Shown here one piece after another: positions 9,912 to 17,665 of a stretch of 64,000 nt of DNA. Position 1 is the stretch's first letter; the number at the start of each line of letters is the position of its first letter. A model generated the notes under the pieces. That model did no database searches, was not told where the DNA came from, and saw only the letters and a program-made list of their open reading frames with translations. The stretch comes from Clostridia bacterium (GTDB lineage Bacteria; Bacillota; Clostridia; Christensenellales; Borkfalkiaceae): positions 1-64,000 of the forward strand of contig JAFQAQ010000004.1 in the NCBI GenBank assembly GCA_017399945.1, in the 5' to 3' direction. The position numbers and the translations under genes were made by a program.

Positions 9912-11351
9912 ATGGAAGAATTTTTACTTAAAATCGTAAGTTTGGTTAACACTTACCTTGCCGACTACATTTTGTTGATTTTGTTAGTTGGCGTTGGTTT
10001 GTTTTATACCATTAGAACTCGTTTCGTACAAGTCCGTTGTTTGGGCGAAGGTATGAAGAAAGTTTTTGGCGGAATAAAACTTAACGGCAAAAAAGAAAAA
10101 AGCGGTATGTCTTCTTTCCAAGCGTTTACCACGGCAGTTGCCGCACAAGTAGGCACGGGTAACATTATCGGTGCGAGCGGTGCTATCTTAATCGGTGGCC
10201 CCGGCGCTATCTTTTGGATGTGGATTATTGCCTTTTTAGGTATGGCAACCATCTATTCGGAAGCAGTCCTTGCGCAAAAGACGCGTACTATCAACCCAGA
10301 CGGTTCGGTTAGCGGTGGTCCCGTATATTACATAAAACAAGCGTTTAAGGGTAAGTTTGGTAAATTTTTATCGGCATTCTTTGCAGTTGCTATCATAATC
10401 GCTTTGGGATTTATTGGCACGATGGTTCAATCCAACTCCATTAGCGAAGCCGTTAACGGCGCAACCGGTATTCCTACTTGGGTTATAGGTATCGTTATTG
10501 CAGTTCTTGCAGCAATTATATTTATTGGTGGAGTATCTCGCTTGGCTTCGGTTACCGAAAAACTCGTACCTATCATGGCTATCGTTTATCTTCTCGGTGG
10601 TCTTGTAGTTATCTTTTGCAGAATTCAATACATTCCTGAAACCTTCGGCATGATTTTTAAGTACGCTTTCGTTCCACAAGCAATTATCGGTGGCGGTATT
10701 GGTCACGCACTTAAAACTGCTATTAGCCAAGGCGCTAAACGTGGTCTTTTCTCAAACGAAGCAGGTATGGGTTCTACCCCTCACGCTCACGCACAAGCAA
10801 ACGTTAAAACCCCTCACGAACAAGGTATTACTGCTATGGTTGGCGTTTTCTTCGACACCTTCGTAGTTCTCACCATTACTGCTCTTATCGTTATTTCCAC
10901 CTTATACGCTGGCGGTGGTATTCTTTCTAACGGAACTATTCCAGAAGGCGTTGACAAGTCTAATTTGGTTGCTTCTTCTGTTGCCACTATTTTTAACGGC
11001 TCTAACGTTGGTCTTAAAATCGGCAGTATTTTCGTTGCGATTTGTCTTACCTTCTTTGCTTTCTCTACTATCATTAGTTGGAATATGTTTGGTAAAATTA
11101 ACTTTAATTATTTGTTCGGCAAAAAGGCAAGCATAGTTTATTCTATAATTGCCGTTGCGTTTATCGTTCTTGGCTCTTTCTTGCAGAACGATTTGGTTTG
11201 GGAACTTACCGACTTCTTTAACTATCTTATGGTTTTCCCCAACGTACTTGCATTGTTCGCTCTTTCTAACGTGGTTGTCGGCGAACTTAAAGAACGTGGA
11301 AAATATAAAAAAGGTCAGTTACCCTTAAACGGCGAAAATTTGAATAAATAG
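9912..11351 (+). CDS. AGCS-family sodium:alanine/glycine symporter
   Basis: Membrane symporter (479 residues, about 11 hydrophobic segments) that imports alanine or glycine with sodium. The family signature lies around PGAIFWMWIIAFLGMATIYSE, preceded by QVGTGNIIGAS and followed by the internal block RGLFSNEAGMGSTPHAHAQA. The glycine riboswitch directly upstream makes glycine a likely substrate (inference). The start has AGGAGG about 8 nt before it. It is a single gene ended by the terminator at 11367-11390. Confidence 0.95.
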   Translation: MEEFLLKIVSLVNTYLADYILLILLVGVGLFYTIRTRFVQVRCLGEGMKKVFGGIKLNGKKEKSGMSSFQAFTTAVAAQVGTGNIIGASGAILIGGPGAIFWMWIIAFLGMATIYSEAVLAQKTRTINPDGSVSGGPVYYIKQAFKGKFGKFLSAFFAVAIIIALGFIGTMVQSNSISEAVNGATGIPTWVIGIVIAVLAAIIFIGGVSRLASVTEKLVPIMAIVYLLGGLVVIFCRIQYIPETFGMIFKYAFVPQAIIGGGIGHALKTAISQGAKRGLFSNEAGMGSTPHAHAQANVKTPHEQGITAMVGVFFDTFVVLTITALIVISTLYAGGGILSNGTIPEGVDKSNLVASSVATIFNGSNVGLKIGSIFVAICLTFFAFSTIISWNMFGKINFNYLFGKKASIVYSIIAVAFIVLGSFLQNDLVWELTDFFNYLMVFPNVLALFALSNVVVGELKERGKYKKGQLPLNGENLNK

Positions 11352-11366
11352 TATTTAACGTTAATG

Positions 11367-11390
11367 AAAAAGACGGCTCGTCCGTCTTTT
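11367..11390 (+). terminator. Terminator of the AGCS symporter
   Basis: Stem AAAGACGG/CCGTCTTT with a 5-nt loop, followed by a T-run. Confidence 0.85.
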
Positions 11391-11395
11391 TTTTG

Positions 11396-11425
11396 TTGAT
11401 TTATAACTAAATCTAGTGCTATAAT
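11396..11425 (+). promoter_or_regulatory. Promoter of the M20 peptidase gene
   Basis: TTGATT (11396-11401), 18-nt spacer ending in TGC (extended -10), TATAAT (11420-11425). Confidence 0.7.
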
Positions 11426-11448
11426 TGTTTCATAAAAGGAGATTTAAT

Positions 11449-12591
11449 ATGAAAGATCTTTCTAACGTGTTTAAGTATTTAGACGATACCTTGCAAGACA
11501 CCCTTAATTTGCTTGAAGAATTGTGCGTTATTCCTGCGCCTAGCGGAAAGGAAGAACTGCGTGCTGAATTCGTTAAAAATTGGCTTATCCATCAAGGCGC
11601 AACCCAAACTTATATTGACGAGGCGTTAAACGTCGTTTGCCCTATCAATTGCGAAAAGGCAAAAGATATAGTGGTGTTTATGGCGCATACCGACGTGGTT
11701 TTCCCAGATACCACTTCCCTTCCTTTAATTAAAACAGACGACAAGTGGTTCAACCCAGGAATTGGAGACGATACCGTTTGTTTGGTTATGATGCTACAAG
11801 TTATTAAGTATATTCTTGACAATAACCTTACCACTGATTACGGCGTACTTTTCGTTGCTAATAGTTGCGAAGAAGGTCTTGGCAATCTTAAAGGTAGCAG
11901 ACGTATAATGAAAGATTTTGGCGATAGAGTTAAAGAATTCTATACTTTTGACGGGGGCTATAACCGCCTTATAAATAAATGCGTCGGCTCGCATAGATAT
12001 AAAATCAGTTTTGCTACCAAAGGTGGCCACTCTTTTAACGCTTTTGGTAACGAAAACGCAATTGCAGTTATGGCTAACCTTATTAACGAACTTTATACTT
12101 GCGCTCTTCCCAACAAACCCGACACAAAAACCACTTATAACGTTGGTATAGTTGAAGGTGGAACGAGCGTTAATACTATTGCCCAAAAGGCTGGTATGCT
12201 TTTTGAATATCGTTCTGACGATAAAGAGTGCCTTGAATATATGAAAAACTTCTTTTTCCAAAAGGTTAATAAAGCAAAAGAAAATAAAAACGTCAGCATA
12301 GACGTTGAACTTATCGGCGATCGCCCTTGTGGTGGCAACGTAGATATAGACCAATTTAATAAAATTTGCAATAAATGCGTTAGCATTTGCCAAAAACATA
12401 CGGGAATGCCTTGTCCTTGCGTTGCTGGTTCTACCGACGCCAACGTGCCGTCTTCTATGGGTATTCCCGCCGTTTGCGTTGGGTCTTATATGGGCGGTGG
12501 CGCTCATACGAGAGAAGAATATCTAAAACTTGATTCCATACCAATTGGCTTAAAAATCACTGCCGAACTCATTTTGGATTTTTTCAATTAA
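11449..12591 (+). CDS. M20-family metallopeptidase
   Basis: Cytoplasmic zinc peptidase of the M20 family (380 residues), close in motif pattern to carboxypeptidase G2/tripeptidase-like members. Metal-ligand blocks: MAHTDVV near residue 75, GIGDDT near residue 104, the catalytic SCEEGLGN near residue 140, and the final GGGAHTREEYL. The lid-domain motif KGGHSFNAFG is present. The start at 11449 has AGGAG 7 nt before it; the longer frame to 11425 would begin inside the -10 box. Substrate is unknown. Confidence 0.9.
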   Translation: MKDLSNVFKYLDDTLQDTLNLLEELCVIPAPSGKEELRAEFVKNWLIHQGATQTYIDEALNVVCPINCEKAKDIVVFMAHTDVVFPDTTSLPLIKTDDKWFNPGIGDDTVCLVMMLQVIKYILDNNLTTDYGVLFVANSCEEGLGNLKGSRRIMKDFGDRVKEFYTFDGGYNRLINKCVGSHRYKISFATKGGHSFNAFGNENAIAVMANLINELYTCALPNKPDTKTTYNVGIVEGGTSVNTIAQKAGMLFEYRSDDKECLEYMKNFFFQKVNKAKENKNVSIDVELIGDRPCGGNVDIDQFNKICNKCVSICQKHTGMPCPCVAGSTDANVPSSMGIPAVCVGSYMGGGAHTREEYLKLDSIPIGLKITAELILDFFN

Positions 12592-12614
12592 AACAACTAA
12601 ATTATACGTAAATT

Positions 12615-12647
12615 AAAAAGGTTTGAACAAATCGTTCAAACCTTTTT
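12615..12647. terminator. Bidirectional terminator, left copy of a 33-bp inverted pair
   Basis: 14-bp stem AAAAAGGTTTGAAC with its complement, loop AAATC, T-runs both ways. It ends the M20 gene (plus) and the 12655-13614 gene (minus). It is the exact reverse complement, loop included, of the hairpin at 13927-13959. Confidence 0.9.
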
Positions 12648-12654
12648 TTGTTTT

Positions 12655-13614
12655 TTATTTAATTACTTTATCAAAACGTTCCACTTCTTCGGAAGTAAGT
12701 GCCTTCATATTTTTTTCTTTCAACATATCGATAAGTTTTAATCTTTTTTCTTGTCTTAATAAAGTGAAAGCTTGACTTTTTAGTTTTTTCTTTCTAACAA
12801 AATAAGCAATCAATACACCAATTGCGCCAAACCAAGGCAATATAGAAATACCCGACAACCCAGGTATTATCGACATAACAAGAGCAACGCCTGCCGTTAT
12901 AAATCCTGCAAGTTTTAAGGGTTTTAATTTTTCCTTTGTTTGTTTTTCCACGTCAGAAGCAATGCTTGGATAAGTTTCATTCATACAAGTATCGCCACAA
13001 GCAAATCCTTTTACTAGATAGTTTTCTCCGTTATATTTATATTCCATTTTATATTCGGGAATATACGCTACGTTAATAGCTTTCACCTTTGCTACACCAG
13101 AATAGTTTTTGTCCTTTTGTCTATCTCCTGGAAGATCTACTCTATAAAAACAGCTAGCTATACATCTTTGTTTTGCATATTCCAAAGCACTTGGATTAAC
13201 CTCTACTTGCTCGTCAACTTTTACAAAACTTTCTTCTTTACATGCTGAAACACAACTTGCAACTTTGTAAGTACTTGGATAATCGTCTTGACTATCAGCG
13301 TTACCTGCGTAAACCAATTCAGTAGACGAGTTAGTTCCACTAAAAGGTTGCCAATCAGTAACGGTTTTAGTCTTTTGGTTACCATTTTCGTAGTAGGTAA
13401 CTTTTCTATCATAACCAACCGAACAACTATACGTACAATCCGTTTCTGCTTTTACTTGCAAATATTGATTTTCAAAGTTTTCTACCTTCCCAAATTGCGA
13501 TTCCAAAATATCCGCAGGGGTGTCTGTTTCTAAGGATAATCTTAAAAAAGCTTCCCTTAAAAATTCGCTTTCCGAGATTTCCTTGTTTATCCTTTCCACA
13601 CTATCAACTTTCAT
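12655..13614 (-). CDS. Eight-cysteine membrane protein of unknown function
   Basis: A 319-residue protein I do not recognise. All eight cysteines fall into four C-x3-C pairs: 60/64, 121/125, 151/155 and 206/210. This suggests a metal site or paired disulfides. A motif TDWQPFSG lies near residues 86-93. Two close membrane segments (about 234-251 and 255-272) are followed by a basic C-terminal helix. There is no signal peptide. The start has GGAG 7 nt before it. It is divergent from the XRE regulator gene, and its perfect promoter contains a palindrome in its spacer, so it is probably the regulator's target. Not enough is visible to call it a toxin or a stress sensor. Confidence 0.8.
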   Translation of the reverse strand: MKVDSVERINKEISESEFLREAFLRLSLETDTPADILESQFGKVENFENQYLQVKAETDCTYSCSVGYDRKVTYYENGNQKTKTVTDWQPFSGTNSSTELVYAGNADSQDDYPSTYKVASCVSACKEESFVKVDEQVEVNPSALEYAKQRCIASCFYRVDLPGDRQKDKNYSGVAKVKAINVAYIPEYKMEYKYNGENYLVKGFACGDTCMNETYPSIASDVEKQTKEKLKPLKLAGFITAGVALVMSIIPGLSGISILPWFGAIGVLIAYFVRKKKLKSQAFTLLRQEKRLKLIDMLKEKNMKALTSEEVERFDKVIK

Positions 13615-13654
13615 CTTTTTTCTCCTTTGTATAAAAAATTAAGTGTTTGTGTAT

Positions 13655-13683
13655 ATTATAGTAACAATTTTTGTTACTGTCAA
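13655..13683 (-). promoter_or_regulatory. Consensus promoter with operator palindrome filling its spacer
   Basis: On the minus strand TTGACA (13678-13683), 17-nt spacer, TATAAT (13655-13660): both hexamers are perfect. The spacer 13661-13677 is exactly the palindrome GTAACAATTTTTGTTAC (plus-strand reading; 7-3-7 architecture). A bound repressor would block RNA polymerase directly. Confidence 0.85.
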
Positions 13684-13690
13684 GTAATTT

Positions 13691-13710
13691 GTAACAAATA
13701 TTGTTATATT
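13691..13710 (+). promoter_or_regulatory. Second operator overlapping the XRE gene's -10 box
   Basis: GTAACAAATATTGTTAT (13691-13707) repeats the 7-3-7 palindrome of 13661-13677, 30 bp away centre to centre (about three helical turns). It overlaps TATATT (13705-13710), the only plausible -10 box for the plus-strand gene. No good -35 is visible. Confidence 0.7.
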
Positions 13711-13716
13711 AATTGT

Positions 13717-13923
13717 ATGATAAGTTTTAGGGAAAGATTTAAGGAATTAAGGTTAGAAAATAACGTTACGCAACAAGAGATGGGCAAACTTTTGGGTGTT
13801 TCTAAAATGGCAATTTCTCATTGGGAGAGTGGCCATAGCGAGCCTAGTATCGAGCAATTGATTTATATTGCCAAATACTTTTCGGTATCTCTTGATTATC
13901 TTTTGGGGGTGCAAGACACTTAA
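13717..13923 (+). CDS. Small XRE/Cro-CI-type transcriptional regulator
   Basis: A 68-residue helix-turn-helix protein, essentially only the DNA-binding domain: RERFKELRLENNVTQQEMGK, then LLGVSKMAISHWESGHSEPS, then a final helix ending SLDYLLGVQDT. The start at 13717 was chosen because the family domain begins there; an in-frame extension upstream would run through both operators. No Shine-Dalgarno is present and the -10 box ends 6 nt before the ATG, so the mRNA is probably leaderless. It likely represses itself and the divergent cysteine-rich gene through the two palindromes (inference). Confidence 0.88.
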   Translation: MISFRERFKELRLENNVTQQEMGKLLGVSKMAISHWESGHSEPSIEQLIYIAKYFSVSLDYLLGVQDT

Positions 13924-13926
13924 AAT

Positions 13927-13959
13927 AAAAAGGTTTGAACGATTTGTTCAAACCTTTTT
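13927..13959. terminator. Bidirectional terminator, right copy of a 33-bp inverted pair
   Basis: Stem AAAAAGGTTTGAAC with complement, loop GATTT. It ends the XRE gene and the leftward gene at 13967-15076. It is the exact reverse complement of 12615-12647. Confidence 0.9.
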
Positions 13960-13966
13960 TGTTTTA

Positions 13967-15076
13967 TTAAGTTATATCTCCAAGTTTGACGTATCTTATT
14001 GCATCCTTTCCACGAACTTTGGGGTTGCCGTTTTGGTATTCTAGCGCTAGTTCAGACGTGCTGTAAGCAAAATAGATATCGCCTAAAACGTCTTTAACAC
14101 AAACGTTTACAATTCCACATTTACTATATAGTTCTTTAACCATAGTTTTTTCGTTTGGTTGCTCGCCGTCTTTAACTAAATACATTCTAACACTTGTTCT
14201 CGCTTGTTGTATATCTGGGCGATTGCCCGTATCGTCATTAAAATGATTTGCAACGACAAGTATGCCGTTTGCGTAGTTGATTAATCTAGGTCTACATGAA
14301 ACGCTATCTTTAATGAGAGAAGGTTGGCTCCAAGTTTTACCCATATCGTCCGACGTGGTAAAGAAAATTGAATGCCTTTCAGGAGGAGTTCTAAACACTG
14401 CGTAGATTTTGCCGTCTAAAAATTTATAATCCATTTCATACTGAGCAGTATAGGGGCAAATCGCAAAGAATTCCAAGGTTGCAAGATTGTCTTTTGAACG
14501 ATATAAAATAGGCTCTGCAAGATAACTTGTTATCGTGCCGTAAACGTAGCCGTCTTGTCCACGGAAAATGGTGTGACTACCAAAAGCAATCTGCTCTGTA
14601 TTTAGAAAAGTATGATTATTAAATCCATGCTCTTCAAGATAACTAAACTGCTCGGTTGTGGTAAGTTTTACTATCGCCCCGTTTTGCTTTTTGAGCATAA
14701 TAACCTTTTCTTCGGAAAGTTTGCCCGTGAGAAAATCAAAGTCTTTATAACACATGTCGTGGTCGCCGTCTGCACGGCTATCTTTTTCGTAAATAACCCT
14801 TACTTTGCCGTCACCAAGCCCCCAAACGTTGTTGCAATAAACGTCCTTATCGGTGCTTATTTCCACGAATTTAATATTTGTTGGTTGTGATGCGGGGAAA
14901 TATGATAAACTTATTCTCCCCCTTGATTCTCCATAATTTCCTTGTTTACCTGGCATATAAGCGCAAAACATAACGCCGTATTTTGAATCAAAAACCAAAC
15001 CTGCTCCGTCTGCGCTCGTTTCTTTAAGTCCGTTGCTTATTTGAACTGAAAAGCTTAAAATCTCCGAGTTGTTCAT
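13967..15076 (-). CDS. Sialidase-fold (BNR repeat) protein
   Basis: A 369-residue beta-propeller type protein. One clear Asp-box, TTSDDMGKTW (S-x-D-x-G-x-x-W), lies near residue 242, and RSKDNLATL may be a second, degenerate one. There is no signal peptide, so it should act in the cytoplasm. That fits a glycoside-processing enzyme acting on imported sugars rather than a secreted sialidase. Its ATG overlaps the stop of the upstream PLP enzyme by 4 bp (ATGA), so the two are co-translated. Catalytic residues cannot be assigned with confidence. Confidence 0.7.
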   Translation of the reverse strand: MNNSEILSFSVQISNGLKETSADGAGLVFDSKYGVMFCAYMPGKQGNYGESRGRISLSYFPASQPTNIKFVEISTDKDVYCNNVWGLGDGKVRVIYEKDSRADGDHDMCYKDFDFLTGKLSEEKVIMLKKQNGAIVKLTTTEQFSYLEEHGFNNHTFLNTEQIAFGSHTIFRGQDGYVYGTITSYLAEPILYRSKDNLATLEFFAICPYTAQYEMDYKFLDGKIYAVFRTPPERHSIFFTTSDDMGKTWSQPSLIKDSVSCRPRLINYANGILVVANHFNDDTGNRPDIQQARTSVRMYLVKDGEQPNEKTMVKELYSKCGIVNVCVKDVLGDIYFAYSTSELALEYQNGNPKVRGKDAIRYVKLGDIT

Positions 15077-16368
15077 TGTTTTAACTCCTTATAATACCTT
15101 GCCATATCCGCAGTAATCTTTAAGTATCGGTCAATATCTTCCCTTCCGTGGCAATGCAGGGGCGAAACTCTTATTGCGCCTTTTATGCCAAGCGCTTGTA
15201 CTATTCGTTTTGAATATATGCTTGTATTAACTCGCTCGTAAACGGTTACGCCACGGCGTTGATATTCTGCCACCGTTTGGGTAAGATCAACGCCGTCAAT
15301 ACTCATTGCAACTATTAAATCTCTTTTAGTCAAGTCGTCCGTGTCGACGTGTACGGTTACCCCGTCGATATGTCTTAAACCTTTAACTTCGGGCGTACCT
15401 TCAAGCATTCTATAAAGCAACGCACGTTCATGTAAATGTATGCGTCGCATACCTTCGTCATAGGTTTCTTTTCTTGTTTTTTTGCCTATAAAACGTTCCC
15501 CTATATAGCAAACGTAGTTGATAATTTCCATCATAGCGGCAAAGTTTGCTGGGGCGCTAGTGCCTAGTTCAAAAGTTTCTTGGGGTTTTGCGATAAGTTT
15601 GTGATGTGGGAATTTTACTACCCTATCTGAAATATAACAATATCCACAACCTCTAATACCGAAAAATTTGTACGGGGCTATATTGGCAACGTCTATTTTT
15701 AAATCTTCCACGTCTATCTTGCAGTGTGGGGCGTGTTGGACCATATCGCTTACGATATAAATATCTGGGTTGATTTCTTTTGCTCGCCTTGCAATCTCTT
15801 TTATATCCATAACGTTGCCGGAAATATTTGAGGCTGACATAATGCTAACTAGCACGGTATTCTTATCTATTCTTTTGATAACTTCTTCAACTTCTATTCC
15901 ACCGGTAACCGTGCTTGCAGGAACAACCCTCATTTCACGATTAGTTTTTTTGCAGTAATACTCAACTGCGTCGAAAGCAGACGGATGTTCAATGGAAGAA
16001 ACGACTGCGTTAGTCCCTTTAACGTTTTCCATTATCATTCCCACTGCTTGAAACATGGTTTGCGATGCGGTGAGTTCGGTAATAAGAGCGCCACTTTTCG
16101 CACCGAAAATAATTTCTAAAATTTCTTTCGTGCCGTAATCCACTAACCCTTTAAGATATACCGAGCGTGCGTGGATACGTTCTGGACAGTCAGGGAAAGC
16201 TTCTATTTCAGCTTTTGTTTGCACGCATTTTTTTAGGCGCAAAGACCCACCCGAATTATCAAAAAATAAACGATTACCGTGCTGTGGATCAGCATCTACT
16301 AAATAAAACCTTTCTTTTAGTTCTTTTACGAAACTTTCTTCAAATAATAATCCTTTATCGTATTGCAT
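15073..16368 (-). CDS. PLP-dependent aminotransferase class V / cysteine desulfurase-like enzyme
   Basis: Fold-type I PLP enzyme (431 residues) resembling the class V group. The cofactor Asp/His region is VSDMVQHAPH, and the Schiff-base lysine is likely in NIAPYKFFGIRGCGY (about residue 232). The substrate is unknown; SufS-like motifs for sulfur transfer are not obvious and no Fe-S genes are nearby. It is the first gene of a two-gene unit with the sialidase-fold protein, divergent from the AraC regulator, which may control it. The start has GGAG 9 nt before it. Confidence 0.85.
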   Translation of the reverse strand: MQYDKGLLFEESFVKELKERFYLVDADPQHGNRLFFDNSGGSLRLKKCVQTKAEIEAFPDCPERIHARSVYLKGLVDYGTKEILEIIFGAKSGALITELTASQTMFQAVGMIMENVKGTNAVVSSIEHPSAFDAVEYYCKKTNREMRVVPASTVTGGIEVEEVIKRIDKNTVLVSIMSASNISGNVMDIKEIARRAKEINPDIYIVSDMVQHAPHCKIDVEDLKIDVANIAPYKFFGIRGCGYCYISDRVVKFPHHKLIAKPQETFELGTSAPANFAAMMEIINYVCYIGERFIGKKTRKETYDEGMRRIHLHERALLYRMLEGTPEVKGLRHIDGVTVHVDTDDLTKRDLIVAMSIDGVDLTQTVAEYQRRGVTVYERVNTSIYSKRIVQALGIKGAIRVSPLHCHGREDIDRYLKITADMARYYKELKQ

Positions 16369-16438
16369 AAAATTTCTCCATTTGTTTTATCATATACGAT
16401 TGTTTTAGAAATGTAAATGGATAAATTTGCTAAAAACA

Positions 16439-16467
16439 TTGAATTTTTGGCAATCTTGTGATATTAT
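16439..16467 (+). promoter_or_regulatory. Promoter of the AraC-type gene (leaderless)
   Basis: TTGAAT (16439-16444), 17-nt spacer, TATTAT (16462-16467). The start codon is 6 nt beyond the -10 box. Confidence 0.7.
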
Positions 16468-16473
16468 TTTTTT

Positions 16474-17253
16474 ATGGGTGAATTATTAGAAACAAAAACT
16501 AGCATTTTCGGCGTTAACTTTCTCTATTCGGAAAGAAATGAAATTACCGAAAGAGAAATACATAATTATCACGAATTTTTGTTTTATATTGACGGAAACG
16601 CTACTTTTAGAACGGAAAATTTTAGAAAAAAACTAAAACAATCTACGCTTATTTTTATTCCCAAGGGTAAGTTCCACCTTTTTACACTGGAAAACCCTAA
16701 AAAGTTTTTTAGTCTAAAATTTTCTTTTTCAGAAGGCGAAATTACCAAAAATTTGCCGACCGAATTTCTTTTAGATGCAAAACTCATAAGTAATCTCGAT
16801 CCACTTATCCTTTCTCTTTTAGAAGACTGCGTAACTCTTTTAAAAAAAGAAGTGGACGATACCGATCGTTTGCGTCTTTACGGCAATTTTATATCACTTA
16901 TTTCCACTTTCTCTAAAATAGATTGCGCCGTTTATCGGAAAAACTATTCTCCTGCCGTTTTAGAATGTATTGAGTACGTTGAAAAAAACCTTTCCGAAGA
17001 TTTAACCATTTCTAATTTAAGCAAAGTCCTAGGTTTTTCTACGTCAACCCTTTCCCATACATTTAAAACTCAAACGGGCATATCCTTGCACGGCTACGTT
17101 TGTCAAAAAAGATTATCCCTTGCCAAAATGCTTTTAGATAAAGGGGAAAAACCCACCGAAATTTATACAAAATGTGGCTATAAAGATTATTCTTCCTTTT
17201 ATAAAGCCTACGTAAAGGAATTTTCCACAAAACCAAGGCAACAAAAACACTAA
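16474..17253 (+). CDS. AraC-family transcriptional regulator
   Basis: A 259-residue regulator with an N-terminal cupin-like sensing domain (YHEFLFYIDGNATF, then IFIPKGKFHLF) and a C-terminal double helix-turn-helix: LTISNLSKVLGFSTSTLSHT, then YTKCGYKDYSSFYKAY. The layout fits regulators of sugar genes. It is divergent from the PLP enzyme/sialidase-fold pair, the most likely target. There is no Shine-Dalgarno sequence; the promoter places the transcript start at or next to the ATG. Confidence 0.93.
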   Translation: MGELLETKTSIFGVNFLYSERNEITEREIHNYHEFLFYIDGNATFRTENFRKKLKQSTLIFIPKGKFHLFTLENPKKFFSLKFSFSEGEITKNLPTEFLLDAKLISNLDPLILSLLEDCVTLLKKEVDDTDRLRLYGNFISLISTFSKIDCAVYRKNYSPAVLECIEYVEKNLSEDLTISNLSKVLGFSTSTLSHTFKTQTGISLHGYVCQKRLSLAKMLLDKGEKPTEIYTKCGYKDYSSFYKAYVKEFSTKPRQQKH

Positions 17254-17274
17254 ACCCAACGAATTAAACCAACG

Positions 17275-17305
17275 AAAAAAGGACAACGCAAGGTTGTCCT
17301 TTTTT
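17275..17305 (+). terminator. Terminator of the AraC gene
   Basis: 13-bp stem (17275-17287 with 17293-17305), 5-nt loop, with runs of A and T on either side, so it may work in both directions. Confidence 0.85.
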
Positions 17306-17306
17306 G

Positions 17307-17427
17307 TTGGTGCGAGCAAAGGGACTTGCTTCTCTCGAGCCTCCCGCAAAACAGTCCACTGGACTGTTTTTTCGCCTATGGCGAATACGCAACTATCGTT
17401 GCTAGCTCCTAATTCAAGTCCCTTTGC
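17307..17427. repeat. tRNA-Leu-derived hairpin-rich repeat element
   Basis: 17307-17328 duplicates the 3' end of tRNA-Leu (including CCA) found at 17484-17505, 22 of 22 bases, in the same orientation. 17413-17427 holds a 15-base inverted copy of the T-arm/acceptor. Between them are three perfect hairpins: AAAACAGTCC/GGACTGTTTT (17348-17370), TTCGCC/GGCGAA (17371-17385) and GCAAC/GTTGC (17389-17402). Read as protein, neither strand looks like a real gene. Confidence 0.75.
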
Positions 17428-17441
17428 AATTTTCACAAAAA

Positions 17442-17485
17442 AAATCGGCCCACCCGAACCACAAGGGTTCGTGTAGGACCGATTT
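17442..17485 (-). terminator. Terminator of tRNA-Leu
   Basis: Stem AAATCGG/CCGATTT (17442-17448 with 17479-17485), inner GAACC/GGTTC hairpin, T-run on the minus strand. It starts at the encoded CCA. Confidence 0.75.
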
Positions 17486-17567
17486 GGTGCGAGCAAAGGG
17501 ACTTGAACCCCCACGGTCTCCCACTAGATCCTAAGTCTAGCGCGTCTGCCAATTCCGCCATGCTCGC
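17485..17567 (-). tRNA. tRNA-Leu (anticodon UAG)
   Basis: Class II tRNA with acceptor stem GCGAGCA/TGCTCGC-type pairing, a D-loop with AATTGGCAGAC, and anticodon stem CTAGA/TCTAG around loop CTTAGGA (anticodon TAG). It has a variable arm, T-arm GGGTTCAAGTCCC-like, and an encoded CCA (17485-17487). Confidence 0.95.
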
Positions 17568-17582
17568 TTGAATTGCTTGTTT

Positions 17583-17611
17583 ATATTACCACATCAAAAT
17601 TAAATTGTCAA
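17583..17611 (-). promoter_or_regulatory. Promoter of tRNA-Leu
   Basis: On the minus strand TTGACA (17606-17611), 17-nt spacer, TAATAT (17583-17588), 16 nt before the mature 5' end. Confidence 0.7.
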
Positions 17612-17635
17612 CTTATTATCATAAATTATCTATGA

Positions 17636-17661
17636 AAAAACTCCCCTTTTGGAGAGTTTTT
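17636..17661 (-). terminator. Terminator of the cytidylate-kinase-like gene
   Basis: AAAACTC/GAGTTTT stem with a CC/GG extension and a T-rich tail on the minus strand. Confidence 0.6.
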
Positions 17662-17665
17662 CTTT

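Noticed and set aside
11794-12507. 237-codon minus-strand frame antisense to the M20 gene
   Set aside because: Shadow of a peptidase with intact motifs.
12655-13923. Toxin-antitoxin call for the XRE/cysteine-rich pair
   Set aside because: The genes are divergent rather than co-operonic, and the membrane protein shows no toxin family motif; the layout only supports regulation.
17134-17514. Open frame of 126 codons on the minus strand across tRNA-Leu and the hairpin element
   Set aside because: It runs through a tRNA, a terminator and repeats, lacks a ribosome site, and overlaps the AraC gene. The same goes for the plus-strand frame 17294-17476.
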